From Porphyromonadaceae bacterium (GTDB taxonomy: Bacteria > Bacteroidota > Bacteroidia > Bacteroidales > CAMTPD01): a stretch of DNA of 15,029 nt. The stretch's first letter is position 1. Every line of letters starts with the position of its first letter. Made by a program: the position numbers and the translations under genes. The notes beneath the pieces are model-generated. The model searched no databases and was not told the origin of the DNA. It saw only the letters and a program-made list of their open reading frames with translations. The stretch covers positions 1-15,029 of the forward strand of contig DLYT01000016.1 of assembly GCA_003447595.1 (NCBI GenBank), written 5' to 3'. Shown here one piece after another: positions 6,708-14,072 of this stretch.

Positions 6708-7766
6708 TTACTGATTAAACTCTTTGGTCATTGCTTCTTCGCCTACTACTTCTACTTTTGTTCCGCTTACAAGACGCGACTGACCGGCGATAACTACTTC
6801 TGCTCCCGGTTGTACCCCTGATATCAATTCATAAGTACCTCCCAGGCGCTGTCCCAATTCTACTTTCGTATAAATTGCTTTACCATTTTCTACGATGTAA
6901 ACAAAGCGATCGTTTGATCCCGGTTGTTTTACAATGGCATTATCGGGCAATACAACACGGTTTTCTTTTCCGAAGTTGAATGTAACGCGGGCAAACATTC
7001 CCGGACGCACACGCAAGTTTTTGTTCGCAATTGTAATCTCTACGGTAAATGTATGTGTTGCCGCATCGATAACCGGATAGATCTTACTTACTTTTCCTTC
7101 AAATACTTCGTTGCCATATACATCAAGCTTAATCTCTACCGTCATGCCTGTTTTCACTTTCGAATAGTATGATTCGGATACGTTTACCAATGCTTTCACC
7201 GGATTCATTTGTTGCACGGTAAGTACCGGCTGTTGTGCGTACACGTCACCTTCGTCATAGTTTTTCGCCGTAACAATTCCGCTGATCGGACTCACAAGTT
7301 GTGTGTCGTCTTTGATTCGTTGTACGGTTTGTTTAGCCACGTCGTATTGCAGTTTTATTTGATCAAGTTGTTGTTGTGATGCTCCGCCTACTTCAAACAA
7401 GTCTTTGATTCTTTGATAGTCTTTCTGGTAGTTGAGCAATTGTGCTTCTTGTTGCGCCAAGTTGGTCGCATCCATGTCTACCAGCTTTTGTCCTTTCGAT
7501 ACATTACTACCTACATCAACGTATATTTTCTTGATACGCATCGGTGTAGACGGAGAGATGTGATTCACAACATCTGCTTCGATAGTAGCCGTAAAGGTAG
7601 ATAGCTGATCTACTTCTTGCTCTGAAGCTTTCTCTACTTTCACCTTTACAATTTCTTCAGCTGCTTCTTCTTTTGCTTGTGCTTCTTTTTGTTCTTTCGA
7701 ACCGCATGATGCAAAAAGAATAAGTGAAGCTAGCATGATTTGAGATAAAAACCCTTTCGTTCTCAT
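6708..7766 (-). CDS. RND efflux periplasmic adaptor (membrane-fusion protein), lipoprotein
   Basis: This 352-residue adaptor links the inner-membrane pump to the outer-membrane channel. Residues 1-21 form a lipoprotein signal with lipobox LFASC, so Cys21 is the likely lipidated residue, followed by a Glu/Lys-rich linker. The lipoyl (biotinyl-like) half-motifs are ISPSTPMRIKKIYVDVGSNVSKGQKLVDMD (about 71-100) and LVSPISGIVTAKNYDEGDVY (about 158-177). Between them is a Gln-rich coiled-coil hairpin containing EAQLLNYQKDYQRIKDLFEVGGASQQQLDQIK. A beta-barrel and membrane-proximal domain follow, ending in GVQPGAEVVIAGQSRLVSGTKVEVV. The length and order match the HlyD/AcrA family. It is 39 bp downstream of the TolC gene on the same strand. 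Confidence 0.95.
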   Translation of the reverse strand: MRTKGFLSQIMLASLILFASCGSKEQKEAQAKEEAAEEIVKVKVEKASEQEVDQLSTFTATIEADVVNHISPSTPMRIKKIYVDVGSNVSKGQKLVDMDATNLAQQEAQLLNYQKDYQRIKDLFEVGGASQQQLDQIKLQYDVAKQTVQRIKDDTQLVSPISGIVTAKNYDEGDVYAQQPVLTVQQMNPVKALVNVSESYYSKVKTGMTVEIKLDVYGNEVFEGKVSKIYPVIDAATHTFTVEITIANKNLRVRPGMFARVTFNFGKENRVVLPDNAIVKQPGSNDRFVYIVENGKAIYTKVELGQRLGGTYELISGVQPGAEVVIAGQSRLVSGTKVEVVGEEAMTKEFNQ

Positions 7767-7805
7767 ATTGAATTGATTCGCGTTGTTTCTTTTATTTCTG
7801 TTGAT

Positions 7806-9227
7806 TTATTTCGTTTTGCCTTTGTACTCCATTTGTTGTTGGTAGGTTTCAGAGGCTTTGCCCAAAGTCTTTTCCAATCCTGCTTTTGCAACCAAGTAAT
7901 CGTAGATCGACTGATTGTATTGCAAGCGCGATTGTGTAAGAGCTAGGTCTGCATCGTTCAATTCCAATAACGTTGCCATCCCTGTATTGTATCTTTTCTC
8001 TGCGATCAAATAACCTTTTTCGGCCTGAGCAACCGCTTGCTGATTGGATTGTACTTGCTCTACACTCTTGATCATGTTGTCGCGGTAATTGCGGATCGCT
8101 ACACTGAGATTACGATACAAGTCTTCCCGTTGCAGTTTCAATTGATTCATCGATACCTTTGTTTGCTTGGCCGAATAATAACGGCTACCTCCTGTGAAAA
8201 TAGGAATGCTTAAAGATAATCCGACCATTGAATAGGGATTCCATTGGTATTGACTGAATTTAAAGTCGTTGTTCATGGCAGACCATTGATATAATGCCGT
8301 AGCCGCAAGCGTTGGTGAGTATTGAAGTTTTTGCATCTTGAGTGTTTCTTTCAGCTGCTTTGACTGAATATCTAGCTTTTTCAAGTCGATATTTTCTTTC
8401 AAAGAGGTATCTGAAAGCATTAACTCATCAAACATTTCTTTCTGATAATCACTCAACAGTCCATTGCATGCGATGGGTTGCTCTAGGTCGATACCCAACA
8501 GTGCTTTGAGTTGCAACTCGGCTAGTGTTACTGCATTCTTCGACTGCACTACATTGGGAAAAATATTACGTTTCTGCACATCGGCACGAATGAGGTCAAA
8601 CTCTGCTACCAACCCTTTTTCATACTTACGCTTGATATCGTTGTAATTAAAGTCGGCATTGTCGTAACTCTGCTGAAATACTTGATAAGAATCTTTTGCT
8701 AATAGGATTGCATAAAATGCTTTGCGCACTTCTTCTACCATCGCGATCTTCGAACCTTTGGCAGATTCTAGAGCCATCTCTACATCTAGGCTTGAAAGTG
8801 TAATTGTCTTCCAGAGTGCAGGTGCAATAATAGGTAGTGATGCTGTAAAGCCGGCTGTCCAGTTATTGCTACGACCTACGGGAATACCTGTTTTACTTTC
8901 CGGAACACTTGCTTGTGTGGTATCGCCCGGTGCTCCAAATGCTCCGTCGAAATACATCATTTGCTTTTTCAGTGTTCTGTTGTACTGAGCCGAGGCATCG
9001 ATCGTAGGTAAGAGTGCTCCGATCGACTTGCGTTTCTCGTATACCTTCTTTTCAATCTCCATATCGGCAACTTGCACCGTCGGATTCTCTGACAACGCAA
9101 TTGCAATCGCATCATCTACGTCTAGTCGTAATGTATCGGTCTGCGCCTGTGTCGACTGTGCAATGATCAGTCCGCCAAGACAAAGTACCGATAACCAAAA
9201 GCTTTGAAAAATCTTTTGTCTTATCAT
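7806..9227 (-). CDS. TolC-type outer-membrane efflux channel (OEP family)
   Basis: This 473-residue protein has an N-terminal signal peptide (about 1-28, ending near STQAQ) and two outer-membrane efflux protein repeats. The first repeat begins LRLDVDDAIAIALSENPTVQVADMEIEKK, and the second ends in KGYLIAEKRYNTGMATLLELNDADLALTQSRLQYNQSIYDYLVAKAGLEKTLG, which is highly typical of this family. The long helical stretches would form the periplasmic tunnel, with short beta segments such as GLSLSIPIF in the barrel. It exports substrates delivered by the MFP/RND pair encoded just downstream. The gene begins 8 bp after the tetR stop, so it is transcribed with tetR. Length is normal for Bacteroidetes TolC homologues. 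Confidence 0.95.
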   Translation of the reverse strand: MIRQKIFQSFWLSVLCLGGLIIAQSTQAQTDTLRLDVDDAIAIALSENPTVQVADMEIEKKVYEKRKSIGALLPTIDASAQYNRTLKKQMMYFDGAFGAPGDTTQASVPESKTGIPVGRSNNWTAGFTASLPIIAPALWKTITLSSLDVEMALESAKGSKIAMVEEVRKAFYAILLAKDSYQVFQQSYDNADFNYNDIKRKYEKGLVAEFDLIRADVQKRNIFPNVVQSKNAVTLAELQLKALLGIDLEQPIACNGLLSDYQKEMFDELMLSDTSLKENIDLKKLDIQSKQLKETLKMQKLQYSPTLAATALYQWSAMNNDFKFSQYQWNPYSMVGLSLSIPIFTGGSRYYSAKQTKVSMNQLKLQREDLYRNLSVAIRNYRDNMIKSVEQVQSNQQAVAQAEKGYLIAEKRYNTGMATLLELNDADLALTQSRLQYNQSIYDYLVAKAGLEKTLGKASETYQQQMEYKGKTK

Positions 9228-9235
9228 ATTACTAA

Positions 9236-9844
9236 TTATTTGTCTCTATTAAAATTAAAGCTATCTATTAATTCAATTCCTTTCTTTGTGGAAATGCCGC
9301 GAAGGAAATTGATAATGATGGCTCGCATGTAATCTAATATTGTGTATTTATCTAATTGGAAATGGTCGGTCTCGAAAAGAAGCATAAACTGAGCTTGCAG
9401 CAATCCAACCACAATCTCAAGATTGACATCCTCTCTAATCAGGCCATCTTTTTGTCCCTCGGCAAGCAATTCATTGTATCGTATCGAACATGACTTCGAA
9501 TGATTCTCGAATAACACATAGGCTTTGGGATAGAACTTCTTTATTTCATTAATCGCATTCCTGTTTACACCCTTGAACTCTTGAAACTGCTGACGGTACA
9601 ATAGCAACAGGCCTTCGAGTACATTCTCAGCCGAAGCAAAGTGAGCTTCTGACCTTACACTCCCATCCTCGAGCGCTTTCTCTACACATTTACTAACCAA
9701 CTCGTCTTTATCCTTGAATTGTTCATAAAGTGTCCGTTTCGAGATACCCAGATGTTTGGCTACATCTGTCATCGTCACGCTTTTAACGCCTTCTTGAAAA
9801 AACAATTCGGCTGCCTTGTCTAATATTCGATCTCTTAGCTCCAT
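9236..9844 (-). CDS. TetR/AcrR-family repressor of the efflux operon
   Basis: This 202-residue regulator has the TetR DNA-binding domain at residues 1-50: RDRILDKAAELFFQEGVKSVTMTDVAKHLGISKRTLYEQFKDKDELV, with the recognition helix around SKRTLYEQF. The remaining part is a helical ligand-binding and dimerisation domain of no recognisable specificity. It is the first gene of the operon, only 8 bp from the TolC gene. Its promoter carries a 19-bp inverted repeat over the -33 element, so it very probably represses itself and the efflux genes until a pump substrate binds. The malic enzyme gene is divergently transcribed on the other side. The start at 9844 (MELRDRIL) fits the family's usual beginning. 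Confidence 0.93.
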   Translation of the reverse strand: MELRDRILDKAAELFFQEGVKSVTMTDVAKHLGISKRTLYEQFKDKDELVSKCVEKALEDGSVRSEAHFASAENVLEGLLLLYRQQFQEFKGVNRNAINEIKKFYPKAYVLFENHSKSCSIRYNELLAEGQKDGLIREDVNLEIVVGLLQAQFMLLFETDHFQLDKYTILDYMRAIIINFLRGISTKKGIELIDSFNFNRDK

Positions 9845-9863
9845 TCGTATGAATTATGAGCTG

Positions 9864-9894
9864 CAAATGTAAATAGAAAACCCAAAAAACCAAA
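9864..9894 (-). promoter_or_regulatory. Bacteroidetes-type promoter of the tetR-tolC-MFP-RND operon
   Basis: On the minus strand TTTG (9891-9894) is followed, after exactly 19 bp, by TACATTTG (9864-9871). This matches the Bacteroidetes primary sigma consensus TTTG-N19-21-TAnnTTTG. The -7 element ends 19 bp before the tetR ATG, so the leader is short. Confidence 0.75.
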
Positions 9895-9903
9895 TTGGTT
9901 TTT
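9885..9903. promoter_or_regulatory. Probable TetR operator: 19-bp perfect inverted repeat over the -33 element
   Basis: AAAAACCAA-A-TTGGTTTTT has 9-bp perfect arms around one base and contains the -33 TTTG of the tetR promoter. TetR-family dimers bind palindromes of about this size, and binding here would block sigma access. The operator function is inferred from position and symmetry. A second short palindrome, TGTTAACA, lies at 9913-9920. Confidence 0.6.
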
Positions 9904-9999
9904 ATGTTCTATTGTTAACATAGTTGAAAACTATAAATAGATAGGTAATATCAATTCTAGTTTTTCACAGTCACAAGGTATCTAATTAATAAAATTTAC

Positions 10000-10007
10000 T
10001 ACATTTG
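10000..10007 (+). promoter_or_regulatory. -7 element of the malic enzyme promoter
   Basis: TACATTTG is a full match to the Bacteroidetes -7 consensus and lies 52 bp before the ATG at 10060. A clear TTTG -33 element is not seen at the expected distance, where the sequence is TATCTAATTAAT-like and AT-rich. Confidence 0.55.
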
Positions 10008-10059
10008 CCCCATCTTTTAAACTAAGTACAAATATATTTTGACTTAAAACTATTATAAA

Positions 10060-12348
10060 ATGGCAAAAATAACGCGCGAAGAAGCTTTACTTTACCACTC
10101 TCAAGGAAAGCCTGGCAAAATAGAAGTAATCCCAACTAAACCTCATAGCACACAAACTGATTTATCGCTAGCTTATTCTCCAGGCGTAGCGGAGCCTTGT
10201 CTCGAAATCGAGAAGGATCCCGAAACTGCATACGATTATACAGCAAAAGGTAATTTAGTGGCAGTTATTTCAAATGGTACTGCCGTACTTGGACTTGGAG
10301 ATATCGGCACATTGGCAGGTAAGCCTGTAATGGAAGGAAAAGGTTTATTATTTAAGATCTTTGCCGGAATCGATGTATTCGACATCGAAGTAGATGAAAA
10401 GAATCCGGAGAAGTTCATCGAAACAGTGAAGGCTATTGCTCCTACTTTTGGCGGTATCAACTTAGAGGATATTAAAGCTCCTGAATGCTTTGAAATAGAA
10501 GCTCGACTGAAAGAGGAACTTGATATTCCGGTAATGCATGATGACCAACATGGTACTGCTATTATTTCAGGTGCGGGACTTTTAAACGCACTCGAACTTG
10601 CGGGTAAAAAGATTGAAGAAGTAAAGATTGTTGTGAATGGAGCCGGTGCTTCTGCAATTTCATGTACGAGACTTTACACAATGCTTGGCGCGAAACGTGA
10701 AAATATCGTAATGTGTGATAGCAAAGGTCCTATTACAATATATCGTTCCGACCTTAACGAACAAAAGAAATTCTTTGCAACAGAACGCAAACTAGATACA
10801 CTTGCAGAAGCATTGAAAGGTGCAGATGTATTCCTTGGTTTATCAGTTGCTAATGTATTGAAGCCGGAGATGGTTCAAAGTATGAACCACGATCCAATTG
10901 TGTTTGCATTGGCTAATCCAAACCCGGAAATCAGCTATCCTGATGCTAAAGCATCTAGAGAAGATTTGATCTTTGCAACCGGTAGATCTGACTATCCAAA
11001 CCAGATTAATAACGTGCTTGGTTTCCCATATATCTTCCGCGGAGCATTGGACGTAAGAGCAAAAGCGATCAACGAAGAAATGAAACTTGCAGCAGTAAAA
11101 GCAATTGCAGAGCTGGCTAAAGAACCTGTTCCGGATGTAGTAAACGCAGCGTATAAATTAAAGAACCTTACATTTGGTCGTGAATACATCATTCCAAAAC
11201 CACTTGATCCACGTTTGCTTACTCGTGTATCCGTAGCTGTGGCAAAAGCAGCAATCGAATCAGGTGTTGCTCGCAAAACAATCACGGATTGGAATGGTTA
11301 TGAAAACCACCTACGTGAAATGATGGGCTATGACAACAAACTTATCAGACAGTTTGTCGATATGGCCAAACAAAGTCCAAAACGTGTTGTGTTTGCAGAA
11401 GCAAATCATGTAAACATGATGAAAGCTGCTGCTCAAGCAAAAGCCGAAGGCATCTGCCAACCGGTTCTTCTTGGTAATGAAGAACGTTTTGCAAAGATTG
11501 CACAACTAAACGATATCAGTCTGGAAGGAATCGAAATTGTAAACCTTCGTCACGACCGTGAAGAAGATCGCCGAGTACGTTACGCTACAATCCTTTCTAC
11601 AAAGAATGGCCGCGAAGGTATGACTTTTGCCGAAGCATACGAAAAGATGTTTGACCGCAATTGCTTTGGTATGATGATGGTTGAGACAGGTGATGCAGAT
11701 GCATTTATCACTGGAATCTATAGCCGTTATACCGAAACAATCAGCACAGCCAAACAAGTTATTGGTATTCGTGAAGGTTTTGATCACTTCGGAGCAATGC
11801 ATATCGTAACCAATCCAAAAGGAACATTCTTCCTTGCAGATACATTAATCAACCGTCATCCCGACACGAATGTATTGGTCGATATTGCTCGCCTAACACA
11901 TGATGCTGTAAAATTCTTTGCACACGACCCTGTAATGGCTATGGTTTCTTACTCAAACTTTGGCGCAGACCAAATTGGAAGTCCTGCTCATGTACACGAT
12001 GCCGTAAACTATTTACACGACATTCATCCAGAAATGGTGGTAGACGGAGAGATGCAAGTAAACTTTGCACTAAACAGAGAGTTGCGCGATATGATGTATC
12101 CGTTTAGCAAACTCAATGGGAAAGATGTAAACACCCTTGTATTCCCTAATCTAAGTTCGGCCAACAGTGCATACAAGTTGTTGCAAGAAATGGGTGGCAG
12201 TGAAATCATCGGCCCTATCCAAATGGGATTGAAAAAACCTATTCACTTTACAGACATCGAAAGCTCAGTGCGAGATATATTTAATCTTACAGCAGTGGCT
12301 GTTGTAGATGCCATTGTACAAGCACAAATAGAAAACAAAAAGGCATAA
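10060..12348 (+). CDS. maeB: NAD(P)-dependent malic enzyme fused to a phosphotransacetylase-like domain (MaeB type)
   Basis: This 762-residue protein converts malate to pyruvate and CO2 while reducing NAD(P), linking the C4 acid pool to pyruvate and supplying reducing power. The malic N-terminal domain (about 17-150) has AYSPGVAEPC with catalytic Tyr39, KGLLFK with catalytic Lys94, and metal ligands ED (136-137). The dinucleotide domain begins with HDDQHGTAI (160-168) and GAGASA (194-199). From about 425 the protein is homologous to phosphotransacetylase (QSPKRVVFAEANHVNMMKAAAQA onward). In MaeB proteins this domain has a regulatory rather than a PTA role, responding to acetyl-CoA-type ligands. 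Length matches the family (about 760). Cofactor preference cannot be decided here. It stands alone, with its own promoter and terminator. Confidence 0.96.
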   Translation: MAKITREEALLYHSQGKPGKIEVIPTKPHSTQTDLSLAYSPGVAEPCLEIEKDPETAYDYTAKGNLVAVISNGTAVLGLGDIGTLAGKPVMEGKGLLFKIFAGIDVFDIEVDEKNPEKFIETVKAIAPTFGGINLEDIKAPECFEIEARLKEELDIPVMHDDQHGTAIISGAGLLNALELAGKKIEEVKIVVNGAGASAISCTRLYTMLGAKRENIVMCDSKGPITIYRSDLNEQKKFFATERKLDTLAEALKGADVFLGLSVANVLKPEMVQSMNHDPIVFALANPNPEISYPDAKASREDLIFATGRSDYPNQINNVLGFPYIFRGALDVRAKAINEEMKLAAVKAIAELAKEPVPDVVNAAYKLKNLTFGREYIIPKPLDPRLLTRVSVAVAKAAIESGVARKTITDWNGYENHLREMMGYDNKLIRQFVDMAKQSPKRVVFAEANHVNMMKAAAQAKAEGICQPVLLGNEERFAKIAQLNDISLEGIEIVNLRHDREEDRRVRYATILSTKNGREGMTFAEAYEKMFDRNCFGMMMVETGDADAFITGIYSRYTETISTAKQVIGIREGFDHFGAMHIVTNPKGTFFLADTLINRHPDTNVLVDIARLTHDAVKFFAHDPVMAMVSYSNFGADQIGSPAHVHDAVNYLHDIHPEMVVDGEMQVNFALNRELRDMMYPFSKLNGKDVNTLVFPNLSSANSAYKLLQEMGGSEIIGPIQMGLKKPIHFTDIESSVRDIFNLTAVAVVDAIVQAQIENKKA

Positions 12349-12371
12349 AAAATAGTCCTTTTATTATATGG

Positions 12372-12418
12372 GCAACCGCAGCAATCTTCGCAAGAATGAA
12401 TGTTGCGGTTGTTTTTTG
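12372..12418 (+). terminator. Terminator after the malic enzyme gene
   Basis: CAACCGCA (12373-12380) pairs with TGCGGTTG (12404-12411). The inner AATCTT/AAGAAT segments can add further pairing, and a T6 tract follows. It lies 24 bp after the maeB stop and separates it from the ECF S-component gene. Confidence 0.8.
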
Positions 12419-12478
12419 TTAAACCATTCTATATTAAAATCTGTTTACTAAGATAAACCAATCAAATCGTACATTAAG

Positions 12479-12988
12479 ATGAATACGTACAGTAAATCCT
12501 TTTCACAGGCCTTCTCGCTTCCACGCACTTACCTTACGGCGGCGGGATTTGTTTTGTTAAGCGTTGTTGTTCCGCAAATAATGCACCAGTTTTCAATGGC
12601 AGGAACGATCTTCCTTCCTATTTTGTTTTTCACCTTTTTTGCTACAGTACGCTATGGTACAGCTGTAGGTTTATTATCAGCATTTGCATCGCCACTTGTA
12701 AGTAATCTCCTTACAGGTATGCCTCCCGGAGGTGTACTGTATGTAATGTTGGCACAATGTATTACAATCAGTCTTATTGGTGGATACTTTGTATACAAAA
12801 CCGGCAAAATCAATCTATATCAGATTGCGGCCGTTATTGTTGCTTATCAGCTTGTAGGTTGCGCGTTGGATGTTGCATTCCTTAGCAACTTTACCGATAC
12901 TCTTTCATCATTAAAGACTACCATTCCGGGAATGCTAATTCAATTAGGCTTCTTTACAGTATATAGTCGCTATTTCTTGAAAAAATAA
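12479..12988 (+). CDS. ECF transporter S-component-like membrane protein
   Basis: This 169-residue protein is almost wholly hydrophobic, with about five or six transmembrane helices (roughly 17-37, 40-55, 57-76, 82-101, 112-135, 146-165). The central stretch LPILFFTFFATVRYGTAVGLLSAFASPLVSNLLTGMPPGGVLY resembles the helix 2-3 region of S components, the substrate-binding subunits of energy-coupling-factor vitamin importers, in Bacteroidetes. S components work with a shared EcfT and two ATPases, none of which is encoded here, so it would depend on a module elsewhere. Substrate is unknown; no riboswitch is recognisable in the 60-bp leader, so a vitamin cannot be named. It has its own terminator. 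The family call is from overall pattern and carries moderate certainty. Confidence 0.75.
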   Translation: MNTYSKSFSQAFSLPRTYLTAAGFVLLSVVVPQIMHQFSMAGTIFLPILFFTFFATVRYGTAVGLLSAFASPLVSNLLTGMPPGGVLYVMLAQCITISLIGGYFVYKTGKINLYQIAAVIVAYQLVGCALDVAFLSNFTDTLSSLKTTIPGMLIQLGFFTVYSRYFLKK

Positions 12989-12995
12989 ATAGAAC

Positions 12996-13038
12996 AAAAA
13001 AAGGACGATCTCAACTTCGCGTTAAGATCGTCCTTTTT
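12996..13038. terminator. Bidirectional terminator between convergent ECF S-component and DUF4396 genes
   Basis: Arms 12998-13015 and 13021-13038 pair over 18 positions with a single C/A mismatch and a TTCGC loop. The outer A and T runs give a U tract in both directions. It lies between two gene ends that face each other and serves both. Confidence 0.9.
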
Positions 13039-13049
13039 CTTTGTCACCA

Positions 13050-13898
13050 TCACATACCAGCTTTAATGCCAGTTTTCACTAATATCCAATTGACCGGATA
13101 TGCAGTAATAAATCCCGCACACATAGCAAGCTGCATCATAAACCAAAACTCCCATGATGTCTTTGGCAAATCACCATGATAGATTCCAAACAATGCAATT
13201 GCCATCCAGCCGTACATCCCTACTTGCCATGAACTAAGTGAGAAAAAGTCAATCTTCAATGCTCGCATGATTCCTTTCCCTACAGATAAATGCAACATCG
13301 GTTGTATGGCTACATATTGAAAAAAGATACCGATGGCCAATGCTAATATATAGTCGAGCACCCATTGTCCGGTTATGCCTGTTCCTAAAATAATAGCCGG
13401 GAAAAAGAAAACCAGCCATTCCCCAATCAAATCGGCCAAAGTACAACCGGCTCCGCAGTGCAATGTTGACAAAGCTACCTTTTCCCAAAAAGGTTTTGCC
13501 GGCATTGATTTCATATCCATTCCAGGCATTTTCATACCTTTCATATCCTTGCTCATGTCCATCTTCATATCACCCATCTTCATCTCATCATGATGCGCAG
13601 ACATATCCATTCCTTTCATGTCATGAGACATACTCATCAACATTGAATGATCCATTTTCATTTCCGGCATATCCATTCCTTTCATGTCCATACCACTCAT
13701 GTCCATTGGTTTATTTCCGAGCTTAAAATAGGCAACCAAGCCAATCACGCCAGACCATAAAGCCGTAAGTGGCCACACTGCTTCCATTATTTTCATCTCC
13801 TGTGGATGCCCATTCTTTATATGCAAAAACACAATTATCGCGCAAAGGATACTAGATATAATCCAGCAAGCCGCAAAAATAGAGAAGTACTCATTCAT
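13050..13898 (-). CDS. DUF4396 membrane protein with a large methionine-rich, probably copper/silver-binding insert
   Basis: This 282-residue protein has two N-terminal transmembrane helices (about 4-26 and 40-59). A hydrophilic insert follows (64-135), then about four more helices with HCGAGC at 147-152, the DUF4396 signature, followed by LADLIGEW. The insert has 25 Met, 4 His and many Asp in about 72 residues, arranged as repeated MDM, KGMDM and MKM units. Clustered Met-x-Met and His are typical ligands for Cu(I) and Ag(I), as in CopA/CusB/SilE/CopC-type proteins. The metal role is inference from composition; DUF4396 has no established reaction. No copper ATPase or sensor is visible nearby, and the gene seems to be monocistronic. 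The insert contains DNA-level repeats, which suggests recent internal duplication. Start ATG at 13898 gives a good first helix. Confidence 0.85.
   Translation of the reverse strand: MNEYFSIFAACWIISSILCAIIVFLHIKNGHPQEMKIMEAVWPLTALWSGVIGLVAYFKLGNKPMDMSGMDMKGMDMPEMKMDHSMLMSMSHDMKGMDMSAHHDEMKMGDMKMDMSKDMKGMKMPGMDMKSMPAKPFWEKVALSTLHCGAGCTLADLIGEWLVFFFPAIILGTGITGQWVLDYILALAIGIFFQYVAIQPMLHLSVGKGIMRALKIDFFSLSSWQVGMYGWMAIALFGIYHGDLPKTSWEFWFMMQLAMCAGFITAYPVNWILVKTGIKAGM
13602..13688. repeat. 21-bp exact direct repeat, 66-bp period, inside the Met-rich insert
   Basis: The 21-bp stretch at 13602-13622 recurs without change at 13668-13688. The period is 66 bp, exactly 22 codons, so the frame is kept and both copies encode the residues DMKGMDM. 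Related shorter copies continue to the left (13511-13560). This is consistent with growth of the insert by in-frame tandem duplication. Confidence 0.75.
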
Positions 13899-13918
13899 AG
13901 TTTTTTCATTTAGTCGTG

Positions 13919-13931
13919 TTATACTGTATAA
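13919..13931. repeat. 13-bp inverted repeat upstream of the DUF4396 gene
   Basis: TTATAC-T-GTATAA is a perfect palindrome with one central base, 21-33 bp before the DUF4396 start codon. It could be an operator, but its AT-rich character also allows chance. No convincing TAnnTTTG promoter is visible in the 174-bp gap. Confidence 0.3.
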
Positions 13932-13976
13932 AACAAGAAGGCAAAGTCAATGTTCGATCTAACAAAGACCTTATAT

Positions 13977-14031
13977 AAAAAAAAAGCGGGCCTTTTCTTC
14001 GGTTTCACAAATTACCAAAGAAAAGACCCGC
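13977..14031 (-). terminator. Terminator after the YidE-type transporter gene
   Basis: Arms 13986-14003 and 14014-14031 pair over 18 positions with a 10-base loop. The two non-Watson-Crick positions become G-U wobbles only in minus-strand RNA, and a run of nine U residues follows on that strand (13977-13985). The direction is therefore minus, ending the antiporter transcript before the DUF4396 gene. Confidence 0.92.
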
Positions 14032-14072
14032 AGCTTATTCGCTAAACTAGAGTTCTACAACAGTACATTCTG

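Noticed and set aside
9904..9999. Possible small RNA or extra gene in the tetR/malic enzyme divergent region
   Set aside because: The stretch is AT-rich, with no open frame, no hairpin followed by a T tract and no second promoter beyond those listed.
11506..11802. 98-codon minus-strand frame inside the malic enzyme gene
   Set aside because: The plus strand here encodes conserved phosphotransacetylase-like sequence; the antisense translation has no homology I can recognise.
12421..12478. Possible vitamin riboswitch before the S-component gene
   Set aside because: Only about 60 AT-rich bases lie between the maeB terminator and the ATG, and no TPP, FMN, cobalamin or preQ1 core motif is seen.
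13463..13726. Ser/Pro/His-rich plus-strand frame opposite the Met-rich insert
   Set aside because: Its repetitive composition is only the complement of the Met/Asp codons of the DUF4396 gene.
13899..13976. Promoter for the DUF4396 gene
   Set aside because: TTTG copies are present on the minus strand but none has TA at the right position with a -33 partner at 19-21 bp, so I did not call one.
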